From contig JBDTRP010000070.1 of assembly GCA_039931555.1 (NCBI GenBank), positions 30,188-94,187 on the forward strand: a DNA stretch of 64,000 nucleotides. Direction: 5' to 3'. How positions within the stretch are numbered: position 1 is the first letter of the stretch; each line of letters begins with the position of its first letter. A model generated the notes under the pieces. It saw nothing but the letters and a program-made list of their open reading frames with translations, searched no databases and was not told where the DNA came from. This DNA comes from JAENVT01 sp039931555. Lineage in GTDB: Bacteria; Actinomycetota; Acidimicrobiia; Acidimicrobiales; Ilumatobacteraceae. Both the position numbers and the translations under genes were made by a program. Shown here one piece after another: positions 1-7,907 of this stretch.

Positions 1-417
1 GGGCAGCGGTGCGTCGATACCGACGACCGCTGCCGCCGACGCCGTGCCGGTGGCCGCACGGCCAGTCGTGTTGATGGTCACCGAAACGGTGACCCTGTTG
101 GTCTCGATCGACACAGCGGCCAGTGAGCCGACATCGCCGTTGACGGCAAGGAGGCGGGCAGTCGTCGCGGCCACCGCCAGCCGTGCTGCGACCGGATCGA
201 CGATCACCTGGCCGGCGCGGAGCGCCGTCGGGTCGATCGCCTGCGCACCTGCGCGGGCCGCCTGGAACGCGATCGAAGCGGCATTGGTGCGATCGTCGAG
301 TGATTGGTCAACGGTGCGCGAGAGCCACACGAGCGATCCGGCTAGGAACGTGAAGCACAAGGTGATCATCAACACCGTCGCCGACCCTTGGTCTCGCCGA
401 CGATCCCCGCGTTTCAT
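1..417 (-). CDS. TadE/TadG-like minor pilin, partial (runs off the left edge)
   Basis: The frame is open from the ATG at 417 to position 1, giving 139 codons with no stop, so the C-terminus lies outside the window. A charged N-terminus is followed by DQGSATVLMITL and one hydrophobic helix at about residues 13-33, then an alanine-rich extracytoplasmic part. That is the layout of TadE/TadG proteins, which sit in the membrane and help assemble Flp/Tad pili. The start overlaps the previous stop by 4 nt (ATGA), which supports both the start and operon membership. Sequence conservation in this family is weak, so the call rests on architecture and on position at the end of a Tad operon. Confidence 0.7.
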   Translation of the reverse strand, partial: MKRGDRRRDQGSATVLMITLCFTFLAGSLVWLSRTVDQSLDDRTNAASIAFQAARAGAQAIDPTALRAGQVIVDPVAARLAVAATTARLLAVNGDVGSLAAVSIETNRVTVSVTINTTGRAATGTASAAAVVGIDAPLP

Positions 418-833
418 GGAACGCCCGCCGATCGATATGCATCGATCGATGCCGACGACGTGGCGACGAACGTGGCCGCTCGCGAGCCGGCCAGCCCGAC
501 GTCAGTCCGCTCCGGAGAACAGCCCACGACGACCGTCACGACTCCTCCGGCCTTGAACTGCGATGCGTCGATCCAGATCGCCGGCCCGCCGGCGCACTCC
601 TTCACGTCAGTGAGCATCAACGCAGCGGTCGACTGTGCCGCCACGACAGCTGCGGCGGGCGTGCGTTGGTGAGCCGCAGACTGCGCCGCAGCCGAGCTCG
701 CCGCCTGCACCTGGGCATCAGCATCGACTCGTCGCCCGATCCACAGCACCAGGACCGCGAGCGCAATCGCAACCGGCGCGATCAGAACCAGCCCGAGTGC
801 GTTTGCCTCGCCGCGCTCGTTCCCGGTCCTCAC
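414..833 (-). CDS. TadE/TadG-like minor pilin
   Basis: This is a 139-aa protein read from a GTG that overlaps the upstream stop by 4 nt (GTGA). An ATG 12 nt further up would also work but fits the coupling less well. After a short polar N-terminus (GNERGEANALGL) there is a single transmembrane helix at about residues 12-32. The rest is alanine-rich and extracytoplasmic, with two cysteines that could pair. It has the N-terminal shape of TadE-type pseudopilins and lies between two similar genes in the Tad operon. The exact role of each minor pilin cannot be told from sequence. Confidence 0.7.
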   Translation of the reverse strand: MRTGNERGEANALGLVLIAPVAIALAVLVLWIGRRVDADAQVQAASSAAAQSAAHQRTPAAAVVAAQSTAALMLTDVKECAGGPAIWIDASQFKAGGVVTVVVGCSPERTDVGLAGSRAATFVATSSASIDAYRSAGVP

Positions 834-1198
834 AGCGCCACCCATCCATCGAGCGAGAGGGCGACCGAGACCCGGACCGATGCCGACGTGCCCCGCAACA
901 TCCCTGGCGCGTCACCCGTGATCGTGACGGTCACGATGGTTGCTGTCGTATTGACCGCCACCTTGACAGCGCTCAACACAATGTCGCTGTCGAGCGAGGC
1001 GACCGCCGCGGCAACTGCCAGCGGCGCGGGCAGGTGATCGCGCGCAACCAATGCTGCGGTCTCGCGCGCGATCACTCTGGCCTCGGTCCGCGCGTGGTTC
1101 CACATGGCCGCCTGGAAGCCGGCGAACATCAGCACCAACAAGATCGGAGCCAACAAGACGATGGTCAGCGACGCCGCGCCGCGATCGCGACCCTTCAC
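830..1198 (-). CDS. TadE-like pilus assembly protein
   Basis: This is a 122-aa protein. GTG at 1198 is preferred over an in-frame start at 1300 because it overlaps the pilin stop by 4 nt and removes an arginine-rich leader that is a shadow of the neighbour. The N-terminus is VKGRDRGAASL followed by one hydrophobic helix (about residues 10-30) and the conserved-looking stretch WNHARTEARVIARETA. That pattern is typical of TadE proteins, in which the helix is followed by an amphipathic, alanine-rich region. It lies directly downstream of the Flp-like pilin gene, where tadE-type genes usually sit. Confidence 0.75.
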   Translation of the reverse strand: MKGRDRGAASLTIVLLAPILLVLMFAGFQAAMWNHARTEARVIARETAALVARDHLPAPLAVAAAVASLDSDIVLSAVKVAVNTTATIVTVTITGDAPGMLRGTSASVRVSVALSLDGWVAL

Positions 1199-1419
1199 GG
1201 CGCGGTCGGTGCCTGGATCGGCTTGTCGGCCTCGGTCTTGACCTTTCCCCACAGCACGCCCGCGATCACGGCGACCGCCACGCCGGCAGCGACGAACCAC
1301 AGCACCTGCTCGAGCGACACCGCACCGCGGTCATGTTCGCCACCGGTGTCCGACGTGAACCGACGTAGCTGGGCGAAGACCAGGTGAGTGATTGAAGACA
1401 GCATCAGATCGATGTTCAT
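1195..1419 (-). CDS. Flp-family prepilin-like protein
   Basis: This is a 74-aa protein starting at ATG 1419, 8 nt after the tadC stop, with GGAG just upstream. The first ~36 residues are a leader ending in HDRG. AVSLEQVLW and one hydrophobic helix follow. The glycine before the helix with glutamate five residues later matches a type IVb (Flp) prepilin peptidase site, so the mature pilin would be only about 38 aa. It is probably the structural subunit of the pilus or a pseudopilin. The leader is longer than in most Flp pilins. No prepilin peptidase gene is in the window. Confidence 0.7.
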   Translation of the reverse strand: MNIDLMLSSITHLVFAQLRRFTSDTGGEHDRGAVSLEQVLWFVAAGVAVAVIAGVLWGKVKTEADKPIQAPTAP

Positions 1420-1427
1420 TCGTGCTC

Positions 1428-2303
1428 CTATCGAGAGAAGTTGAGGGCTGGGTAGACGACCGCCGCCATGATCAGGATCGACATGCCGACCAGGGGGATA
1501 GTGATCTTGCCGGTGCGTACCCGGGCGTCGGTCTCCTGCTCGGCCGACAACGCACCTCGCAACGTCGCGCACTTGGCCGCCAGGCTCTTGGCGACCGGCG
1601 CACCCGCCGACGCGGCGAGCGATGCGGACGCGGACACCTGTTGCAACTCGACGAGATCGAGGTCGTCGCCAAGGTGTGCAAGCGCCGATACCAACGAGCG
1701 GTTCGACGTTTCAGCGATCAGGATCCTGCGCCGCAATTCGACGAACAGACGACCATCGCCGGCTTGCGCGGCCTGCCGCAACGCACCCTCGTTGCCGACG
1801 TTGCCCGCCAGCAACATCGTGACGACATCGAGGTACGAGGAGAGTTGGTAGCGAAGATCGTGGCGTTGCGCGGCGGCAGCCGCACGCATCGACGTGTGCA
1901 CCACCAGTGGAGCGACGACTGCGCCGACCACGGCGATTGCCAATGGCATGGCGACCCCGATCGAGATCACACCCATCGCCTGGGCGACCACGAGCAGCAA
2001 CGAGGGACCGAACAAGCCGGCGACGGCGGCAGCAGAGAGATACGTCGCATGGACGTCCTGCGAACGGCACACGAGGCGCAGGTCGGCGACGACGTCGGGG
2101 CGGAGTCGCATCCGCAGAGCCACCAGCCGTCCGACGCGGCCCGCAGCGCCAACCGAACCGACAGCAACCAACGTCGGGGAGCGTCGGAGGTGCGCCGACA
2201 TCTTGGCCAGCGCGGGTCGTCGCTGTGCGCTGCCGCTGACCATGAGCCAAACACCCGTTGCGCCGAGGAGCGTGGCGGCCACCAGGCGCGCCGCGGCGAT
2301 CAC
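1428..2303 (-). CDS. tadC: Tad pilus inner-membrane platform protein TadC
   Basis: This is a 291-aa membrane protein of the type II secretion F family. GTG at 2303 is chosen because it overlaps the tadB stop by 4 nt. A longer in-frame start would only add sequence antisense to tadB. Hydrophobic segments lie near the N-terminus, in the middle (two adjacent helices) and at the C-terminus (IPLVGMSILIMAAVVYPAL). The cytoplasmic loop between them carries the usual helical T2SF domain (YQLSSYLDVVTMLLAGN). With TadB it forms the platform on which the TadA ATPase acts during pilus assembly. Confidence 0.85.
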   Translation of the reverse strand: MIAAARLVAATLLGATGVWLMVSGSAQRRPALAKMSAHLRRSPTLVAVGSVGAAGRVGRLVALRMRLRPDVVADLRLVCRSQDVHATYLSAAAVAGLFGPSLLLVVAQAMGVISIGVAMPLAIAVVGAVVAPLVVHTSMRAAAAAQRHDLRYQLSSYLDVVTMLLAGNVGNEGALRQAAQAGDGRLFVELRRRILIAETSNRSLVSALAHLGDDLDLVELQQVSASASLAASAGAPVAKSLAAKCATLRGALSAEQETDARVRTGKITIPLVGMSILIMAAVVYPALNFSR

Positions 2304-3133
2304 GATTCGACCTGACGAAGAGTGAGGAACCTCGACGGTTGCGGGAACGTCGCCAGCCTGCCGACCCAGATCAACAGGGCTCCGTACCCGACCAGGATCA
2401 GCGCCAGGAATACCTGCCCGGACACGTCGTCGTAGGCGTTGAGGTACGAGCTGCGGGCAAACAGGAACACTCCGGCGAGCAGCGCACACATCACCAACGA
2501 CACCATCAGCACCTCGCGCCGCATCGGAGCCCGCTCGGCCTCGACGATGCGTCGCCGATCCGCTTGATGGCGGGCCTGCGTAGCCAGCGCCGACAGCACG
2601 TCTTCGGTCTCGGCTCCGCGAGACACTGCGATGAGGAGGCCGACGGCAACGAGGTCGGCCAGCGGTTCATCCATATCGTCGGCGAACCGACGGAACGCAA
2701 TCTCGGCCGGTTGACCGGCTGAGAGCCGAGCGAACAACGAGCGCACATGCGGGCGGATGGAAGGAGGGCACGTCTCCGTCGTTGCACCAATCGCGCCGAC
2801 CGGCTGATTGCCCGATTGCAACACGTCTCGGACGTTCTCGACCCATGACGCGAGCGCCTCGGTCCGCTCCACTCCGACGTCGGCACCCGTGCGACGGTCG
2901 CGTCCCATGTTCGCCGACCAGCCCACGATCGCGCCCACGACAACCGATGGAATGATCCATCCCGAGATCGCCACGACGAACATCGCGCCGACGATCGCCG
3001 CGATGATGGGACGTCGGAGTGCCGACCTCCGCCGAGGACGGCGGGGCCGCTCGTGGAAGCCCGACCAAACGGCTCCCCCACCAACGACCATCATGAGGGC
3101 AGCGAGCGCCAGTACGAGCTCGTCGCCGTTCAT
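2300..3133 (-). CDS. tadB: Tad pilus inner-membrane platform protein TadB
   Basis: This is a 277-aa type II secretion F-domain membrane protein starting at ATG 3133, overlapping the tadA stop by 4 nt. It has an N-terminal helix (about residues 5-24), a hydrophobic pair at about 42-72, the cytoplasmic helical T2SF domain around residues 90-190, and two C-terminal helices. The sequence ESGxQPVGAIGATTE-like stretch and the ADLVAVGLLIAVSRGAE helix fit the family. It should act with TadC and the TadA ATPase at the inner membrane. Confidence 0.85.
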   Translation of the reverse strand: MNGDELVLALAALMMVVGGGAVWSGFHERPRRPRRRSALRRPIIAAIVGAMFVVAISGWIIPSVVVGAIVGWSANMGRDRRTGADVGVERTEALASWVENVRDVLQSGNQPVGAIGATTETCPPSIRPHVRSLFARLSAGQPAEIAFRRFADDMDEPLADLVAVGLLIAVSRGAETEDVLSALATQARHQADRRRIVEAERAPMRREVLMVSLVMCALLAGVFLFARSSYLNAYDDVSGQVFLALILVGYGALLIWVGRLATFPQPSRFLTLRQVES

Positions 3134-4554
3134 CGCGACACCATGCCGGTCACCGGCAACCCGTGGATGGGCAAGTCGTCGTTCGGTACGAACACGCCGT
3201 CGGGGATGCCCGCCAGGCGCAGCCTGCGGACATGCCGCTCGGACAACGGATTACGTTGCACGAACTGGTTGAGCTCGTTCATCCCCCAGGTCTCGGTGGA
3301 GCGAACGCCGCCGTGCTCGCCCCGCCCGCCGTACTCGACGATCGATGTGACACATCGCTGCGGCGCAACCACATCAGTGTTGCGGACGAGGTCGATGTGA
3401 ATGACGAAATCGATGGTTTCGGCGATGAGGCTCCACACCGCGTACTCCGGCAACTTGGTGTTGCTCTTGGCGACATAGAACGCCAGGCGGCTGAGCACCG
3501 CTTCCACGGTGTGGGCGTGGATGGTGGCCATCGAACCGCGCTTGCACATCGATGCGACGTCGAGCATCTCCAGCGCCTCGTCTTCCACCAGCTCACCGAC
3601 GATCACCCGATCCGGGTTCAAGCGTCGAGTCAGCTCGACGAGTTCTCGAGCCGTCACCGCGCCACGGCCCTCGGTGTTGGCCTGGCGGGTGTACAGCGCC
3701 GGCGCGTCGGGATGACGCGGGTCGTCCTCGAGGCGCAGCTCGAGCAGGCCCTTCTCCACGGTGAGGATCCGCTCGAGCGGCGAGACGGCGCCGAGCAGCT
3801 CTTTCAGCAGGGTTGTCTTCCCGGCGCCAGGGCCGCCGGAGATCAGGATCGTCATCCCCGATTGCACCAGGGCCTCCAACTGCGGGACGAGCCAGCGCGG
3901 GAACAAGCCGCGCTGCGCCAAGCCGTCGAGGCCGACCCGGTGGATCGTGAAGCGTCGGATGGCGATTCGCGGCTCCGACGAAACACCGCTGCGCCCCGGG
4001 CCACCGAGCACCAGGACGACACGCGAGCCATCGGGAGCCTGCAGCGTGACCATCGGTGACTGCTCGTCGAGGCGAGACTCGGCGACGCCCATCGACAGGG
4101 TCAGCCGGCGCTGGAACGCGTAGAGGTCGTCAGCAGAATCCCAGAGCTGGCCGAGGGCTTCCTTGCGTCCGTCCGAATACGAGACCCACGTGACCCGGTG
4201 AGAGTTGACATCGATCTCTTCGACCTCTGGGTCGTGCATGTACGGCTCGAGGGGGCCGGCGCCGACTGTCTCGGCGTAGGCCGCGGCGCGCAACTCGCGT
4301 TCGGCGTACTCGTCGAGCAAGCCATCGCCGTGCTGCAGCCGCGCCTGGTTGATGCCGGCGATCTCGTCTGCCATCCATCGGCCCATCAACAACTCGAGGC
4401 GCGCCCGGTCTTCGCGGAGCCCGACTCGACGCCGCCCCTCGACCTCGGCGAACCCGCCGGTGTTGGTCGACGTGGTGTCGGCCTCGATCGCCTCGACCAA
4501 GCGACCGGAAAGCCGAGCCGTCAGATCGCGGACCATCGTGCGATCGACGGTCAC
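3130..4554 (-). CDS. tadA: Tad pilus assembly ATPase TadA/CpaF
   Basis: This is a 474-aa secretion ATPase of the VirB11/CpaF type. GTG at 4554 overlaps the cpaE-like stop by 4 nt. A longer start at 4728 runs antisense to that gene and is rejected. The N-terminal domain (about residues 1-230) leads into the ATPase core with Walker A GGPGAGKTT, an RLNPDRVIVGELV segment in the Walker B position, and ATIHAHTVEAVLSRL in the usual ST(L/I)HANSP region. ATP hydrolysis by the hexamer powers extension of Flp pili through TadB/TadC. Confidence 0.93.
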   Translation of the reverse strand: MTVDRTMVRDLTARLSGRLVEAIEADTTSTNTGGFAEVEGRRRVGLREDRARLELLMGRWMADEIAGINQARLQHGDGLLDEYAERELRAAAYAETVGAGPLEPYMHDPEVEEIDVNSHRVTWVSYSDGRKEALGQLWDSADDLYAFQRRLTLSMGVAESRLDEQSPMVTLQAPDGSRVVLVLGGPGRSGVSSEPRIAIRRFTIHRVGLDGLAQRGLFPRWLVPQLEALVQSGMTILISGGPGAGKTTLLKELLGAVSPLERILTVEKGLLELRLEDDPRHPDAPALYTRQANTEGRGAVTARELVELTRRLNPDRVIVGELVEDEALEMLDVASMCKRGSMATIHAHTVEAVLSRLAFYVAKSNTKLPEYAVWSLIAETIDFVIHIDLVRNTDVVAPQRCVTSIVEYGGRGEHGGVRSTETWGMNELNQFVQRNPLSERHVRRLRLAGIPDGVFVPNDDLPIHGLPVTGMVSR

Positions 4555-5327
4555 GACCGTTCGCCGATCGGACGCTGGTCGAAGGGTTGCGCCGAGACCT
4601 CGGTGCGGCTGCCACGAGGCAGCCATTGCGACACGACGCCGGCCAAATCGGTGATCGAACGCATCAAGGCCGAGCGGCGCAGGCGGGTGCCGGAACCCGC
4701 ACGGCCGGCCAGCACCGCTGCGGCCCATGGATCGTCGGCGAGCGCAACCACGGCGTCGGCGCGGACGAACTGCGCTACCTCGTCCGCCCCGTACGGCACG
4801 GCCCCGACAAGGGCGACGACCGCCGGGATCGAGCGCGCCGCGAGTTGCGACGCGGTCTCGGCCACGCGTTCCAAGCCCAGCGCAGCCGCTGCGGCAGAGC
4901 CCCGGTACTGGCGGTGGGCGATGACGACGACGACGGCCTGAAGCGCCAGCGCCGAGAGCGGTCCTCGCATCCGTCCACCGTCAGCGATGACGACGGGCAG
5001 ATCGAGCCCGCAGAGCATCGGCAGCACGGCGGTGGTCGCAGCCAGCACGACGGCCGCCGCCTCGACCGACCTGGTCGGCGCAACGAGCACCTCCACGCCG
5101 GATTGCGAGCGCTGCGACATCGCCCGAAACGTCGCCCACGAGCCCGGCGATGCCGAGGCGACCACATCGGCAAGACCGGGCGATCGCGGCACGTCGAGCC
5201 ATGCGGCCAGGCATCCGCCGGCCGGATCGAACTCGGCGACCATGCACGGCTCGCCTACGGGCCACGCCGCAGCGAGGCCGATGGCGGTCGTGGTGCAGCC
5301 ATCGCCGACCACCGCGACCAGGCTCAT
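4551..5327 (-). CDS. CpaE/TadZ-like ParA-superfamily protein with degenerate P-loop
   Basis: This 258-aa protein has a MinD/ParA-like fold. It begins MSLVAVVGDGCTTTAIGLA, where an active ParA would have GKGGxGKTT, and the segment EFDPAGGCLA matches the usual D-x-D region after the P-loop. The P-loop lysine and several glycines are missing, so normal ATP binding is doubtful. CpaE/TadZ proteins localise Tad pilus machines and several are known to be atypical ATPases. The start (ATG) overlaps the stop of the CpaB-like gene by 4 nt, and its stop overlaps the tadA start. Confidence 0.75.
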   Translation of the reverse strand: MSLVAVVGDGCTTTAIGLAAAWPVGEPCMVAEFDPAGGCLAAWLDVPRSPGLADVVASASPGSWATFRAMSQRSQSGVEVLVAPTRSVEAAAVVLAATTAVLPMLCGLDLPVVIADGGRMRGPLSALALQAVVVVIAHRQYRGSAAAAALGLERVAETASQLAARSIPAVVALVGAVPYGADEVAQFVRADAVVALADDPWAAAVLAGRAGSGTRLRRSALMRSITDLAGVVSQWLPRGSRTEVSAQPFDQRPIGERS

Positions 5328-5950
5328 GGCGCGACGCCCGACGGGTCAACACCTGGGTCGAGCAGCACGACCCTGACCCTGGTGGCGCCGGCCACCACGA
5401 CGGCGTCAGCCGCGGCGACCTCGAACGAGATCGACAGTTGCCCGGTGACGGCATCCGGCGCCTCGGGGAGACCGACGACGCGGCCAACCACCGGAAGCGA
5501 TGGAGTGCCCCCATCGATGACCGGAATGACGATCTGCACTTGCGAGCGCTCACGCAGGCCCGCCGGCAGTTCGCCGGCGGGAATCGTCACGGCGATGACC
5601 GCCGAGCCCGGTGCCACCAACGCCTCGGGCTGCAGCAAACCGGCTGCGAGCAGCCCTCCGGTGATGATGCGCACCTTCGCGTACTGCCCGACCACGCCGC
5701 CGATGTCCGTGGCCTTGATGACAGCGAGTGACGGATCGGTCGACAACTCGATCGGGCGCACATCGGCCGCAGCGATCTGGGCACCGGCCGGAAGATCTCG
5801 CACCACCTGCAGCACCGCGACCCGCTTGTCGGCGGTCGAAAAGACGAGCAGGACGGCACCGGCGGACACCAACGACAGCAGCGTGCCGACAGCAATCCGA
5901 GCTCGCGATCTCGACGATGGTCTGAAGCCGGGCCGCGTTGAAGCAGCCAT
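5324..5950 (-). CDS. CpaB/RcpC-like SAF-domain pilus assembly protein
   Basis: This is a 208-aa protein from ATG 5950, which has GGAGG upstream. An in-frame GTG at 5995 would add 15 residues. A basic N-terminus precedes a single membrane helix (about residues 20-42). The periplasmic part contains VVRDLPAGAQIAAADVR, the typical SAF-domain opening (DLPxGxxLxxxDL) of CpaB/RcpC proteins, and a second SAF-like half around AVTIPAGELPAG. CpaB links the inner-membrane machine to the envelope during Flp pilus assembly. It is the first gene of the overlapping Tad operon, so the operon promoter should lie upstream at 5951-6200. Confidence 0.8.
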   Translation of the reverse strand: MAASTRPGFRPSSRSRARIAVGTLLSLVSAGAVLLVFSTADKRVAVLQVVRDLPAGAQIAAADVRPIELSTDPSLAVIKATDIGGVVGQYAKVRIITGGLLAAGLLQPEALVAPGSAVIAVTIPAGELPAGLRERSQVQIVIPVIDGGTPSLPVVGRVVGLPEAPDAVTGQLSISFEVAAADAVVVAGATRVRVVLLDPGVDPSGVAP

Positions 5951-6201
5951 AGGCCGTAACGCCTCCGCGCGCGTGGTATTCACAATTTCCGCCACCCTTA
6001 TCTACTTGCACCCAATGAGGAGCATGACCTCCGGCCGGCCTCGCCGTCAAATGCTCTCTCGCGCCACTCGGTGTTCATCACGTCCTCCTGTCACTCCACA
6101 GATGCACAGCCCTGCACGCAAAGCGGAAGGTGCGGACTTGGCAGCCCGCGAATTCGCAGTGGGGACGCCGACGATCGCTGCGATAGCCTCAGCAGTCGCT
6201 A

Positions 6202-6295
6202 GGAGAGGTGCCAGAGCCAGGTCGAATGGACCGCACTGCTAATGCGGGGACCGCCTTCAAGTGGTCCGTGGGTTCAAATCCCACCCTCTCCGCCA
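6202..6295 (+). tRNA. tRNA-Ser, anticodon GCT
   Basis: The sequence folds as a class II tRNA. The acceptor stem GGAGAGG pairs with CCTCTCC. The anticodon loop CTGCTAA (anticodon GCT) closes with CCGCA/TGCGG. A long variable arm and the T-loop GGTTCAAATCC follow. The discriminator is G at 6292 and the 3' CCA is encoded (6293-6295). It reads AGC/AGT serine codons. Confidence 0.95.
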
Positions 6296-6297
6296 TG

Positions 6298-6326
6298 ACG
6301 GGCCGGTGGGTCAACCACCGGCCCGT
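6298..6326 (+). terminator. Hairpin after tRNA-Ser
   Basis: ACGGGCCGGTGG and CCACCGGCCCGT form a perfect 12-bp stem around a 5-nt loop, beginning 2 nt after the tRNA CCA end. No U-tract follows, as is common for hairpin terminators in high-GC actinobacteria. It most likely ends the tRNA transcript. Confidence 0.65.
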
Positions 6327-6453
6327 AGCAGGTCTCGGGGGTGGATTGCCACGCGCCTCCAATGTTGCATTTGTGTAACGACCGGAGTAGACAGAACCTC
6401 ATCTGAACAGCTTCAGGGTCCACGGCGGCGCCTCGGAGAGGTGATTTCCCACG

Positions 6454-7620
6454 ATGCAGTACGACAACTCCGACGATCCATTTGGGTTCTGGAACGACGA
6501 ACCCACTCGGCAGTTGAAACGTACACAGGCCGGAACGCGTGCCCACGCCGACACGCGCAGCGACACTCGGCCCATCACACGAATGGTCCCGGTGGTGCGC
6601 ACCGACCGATCCAGCTCCGTCGCGGGGCTGCACCCGCCGCGCAACCCGCTGGTCGCGCGCATCGGCCTGATGGCCGGAATCACCCTGTTGCTGGTGCCCT
6701 TCGCGCTGAGCCTGCGCGACGACCAGCCGAAGGTGCGTGCCTCGAATCTGCAAGGCGTCGACACCGTGCTGGTCGGCAAGATGCCGGCCCCGGCGCCGAC
6801 GGCAATCGCCCTCGACACCGATGCACCCACGACCCTTGCACCGACCCCCGTGCCCTCGCCACCGCCCACCGAGGCCATCGCCGTGACCGTCGCGCCGACC
6901 GACCCGCCGACCGATCCCCCGACCACAGCGCCGAAGGTGAAGAAGGCGGCGGCCAAAGCCACGACGACCGTTGCTGCCGCTGCGAAGCCGACCGCAACGC
7001 AGTCCGCCGACCAGGCCTGTGCCGCGAAATACACCGTGGCCAACGGTGATGCCTGGTCGACGATCGCCAGCCGGGCCGGGATCACGATGAAGGCGCTGCT
7101 GGCGGCCAACAACGCGACGATCAAGACCGTGCTGCTTGCGGGCAAGAGCATCTGCCTGCCCGCGGGCGCCGCCACCCCGGCGCCGCCGACCACGAAGGCG
7201 CCGTCGACGACGCAGCCGGCGCCGGCGACCACACAGCCCAAGCCAGCTACGACCCAGCCGGCGACCCCGCCCGTCACGACCCCACCCGCAACCACCCAAC
7301 CGCCGCCGCCGGCCAACAACTACACCAAGGCGCAGGTCGCCCAGATCATCCGCGACGTGTGGCCTGACGACCTCGAAGACGAGGCCATCCGCATCGCCAC
7401 CCGCGAGAGCAACCTGGTCCCCACGGTGCGCAACTACTGCTGCTATGGCCTGTTCCAGATCTACTACTCGGCCCACCGCACGTGGTTGGCCAGCATGGGC
7501 ATCACCACCGCCGCCCAACTGTACGACCCGCTCACCAACTCCACCGCCGCATACGCCCTGTACCGCAACTCCGGCTGGGCCCCCTGGGCCATCACCACCC
7601 CGACCACCGTCGCCGCCTGA
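6454..7620 (+). CDS. LysM and lysozyme/transglycosylase-like envelope protein
   Basis: This is a 388-aa protein with GAGAGGTG a few bases before the ATG. Residues 1-67 are polar and cytoplasmic. One membrane helix lies at about 68-88, followed by a Pro/Thr/Ala-rich linker. A LysM domain at about 190-236 (KYTVANGDAWSTIASRAGI) should bind peptidoglycan. A second Pro/Thr linker leads to a C-terminal lysozyme-like domain at about 290-388, with ATRESNLVPTV carrying the likely catalytic Glu and CCYGLFQI matching the G-L-F/M-Q-I motif of transglycosylase/Rpf folds. It is probably an anchored cell-wall hydrolase or resuscitation-factor-like protein. The enzymatic activity is inferred. Confidence 0.8.
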   Translation: MQYDNSDDPFGFWNDEPTRQLKRTQAGTRAHADTRSDTRPITRMVPVVRTDRSSSVAGLHPPRNPLVARIGLMAGITLLLVPFALSLRDDQPKVRASNLQGVDTVLVGKMPAPAPTAIALDTDAPTTLAPTPVPSPPPTEAIAVTVAPTDPPTDPPTTAPKVKKAAAKATTTVAAAAKPTATQSADQACAAKYTVANGDAWSTIASRAGITMKALLAANNATIKTVLLAGKSICLPAGAATPAPPTTKAPSTTQPAPATTQPKPATTQPATPPVTTPPATTQPPPPANNYTKAQVAQIIRDVWPDDLEDEAIRIATRESNLVPTVRNYCCYGLFQIYYSAHRTWLASMGITTAAQLYDPLTNSTAAYALYRNSGWAPWAITTPTTVAA

Positions 7621-7647
7621 CCGCGCCGGGCCGGGCCTCCGTCGTCG

Positions 7648-7745
7648 GTCGGGCGCGATACCGGTACCAGCAGTACCGAAACCGAACCCGACCAACCCGA
7701 ACGGGCGCGATACGGGTACGAGCAGTACCGAAACCGCGCCCGACC
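7648..7745. repeat. Duplicated 52-bp-period unit bounded by an 11-bp inverted repeat
   Basis: Positions 7651-7684 and 7703-7736 are copies of the same 34-nt unit, differing at two bases and spaced 52 nt apart. The block is bounded by GGTCGGGCGCG (7648-7658) and its exact reverse complement CGCGCCCGACC (7735-7745). It lies between the LysM gene and tRNA-Arg. It could act as a structured terminator or be a small repeat element. Confidence 0.7.
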
Positions 7746-7817
7746 GGCCTCAGCGGAGATGGTGATTGGCCCGGGTGGGAGTCACGAGACTCGGACTACA
7801 CTCATCTCCCGACATAG

Positions 7818-7890
7818 GCGCTCGTAGCTCAATGGATAGAGCATTTGACTACGGATCAAAAGGTTGAGTGTTCGAGTCACTCCGAGCGCG
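7818..7890 (+). tRNA. tRNA-Arg, anticodon ACG
   Basis: This is a 73-nt cloverleaf. The acceptor stem is GCGCTCG/CGAGCGC, the D-stem GCTC/GAGC, and the anticodon loop CTACGGA (anticodon ACG, read as ICG after deamination). The T-stem GAGTG/CACTC surrounds TTCGAGT and the discriminator is G. No CCA is encoded; CTA follows, unlike the nearby tRNA-Ser. It decodes CGN arginine codons. Confidence 0.95.
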
Positions 7891-7907
7891 CTAGGCCGAT
7901 CGCTGGC

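Noticed and set aside
6003..6190. Short frames between the Tad operon and tRNA-Ser
   Set aside because: No ribosome site, no protein-like sequence; more likely the shared promoter region.
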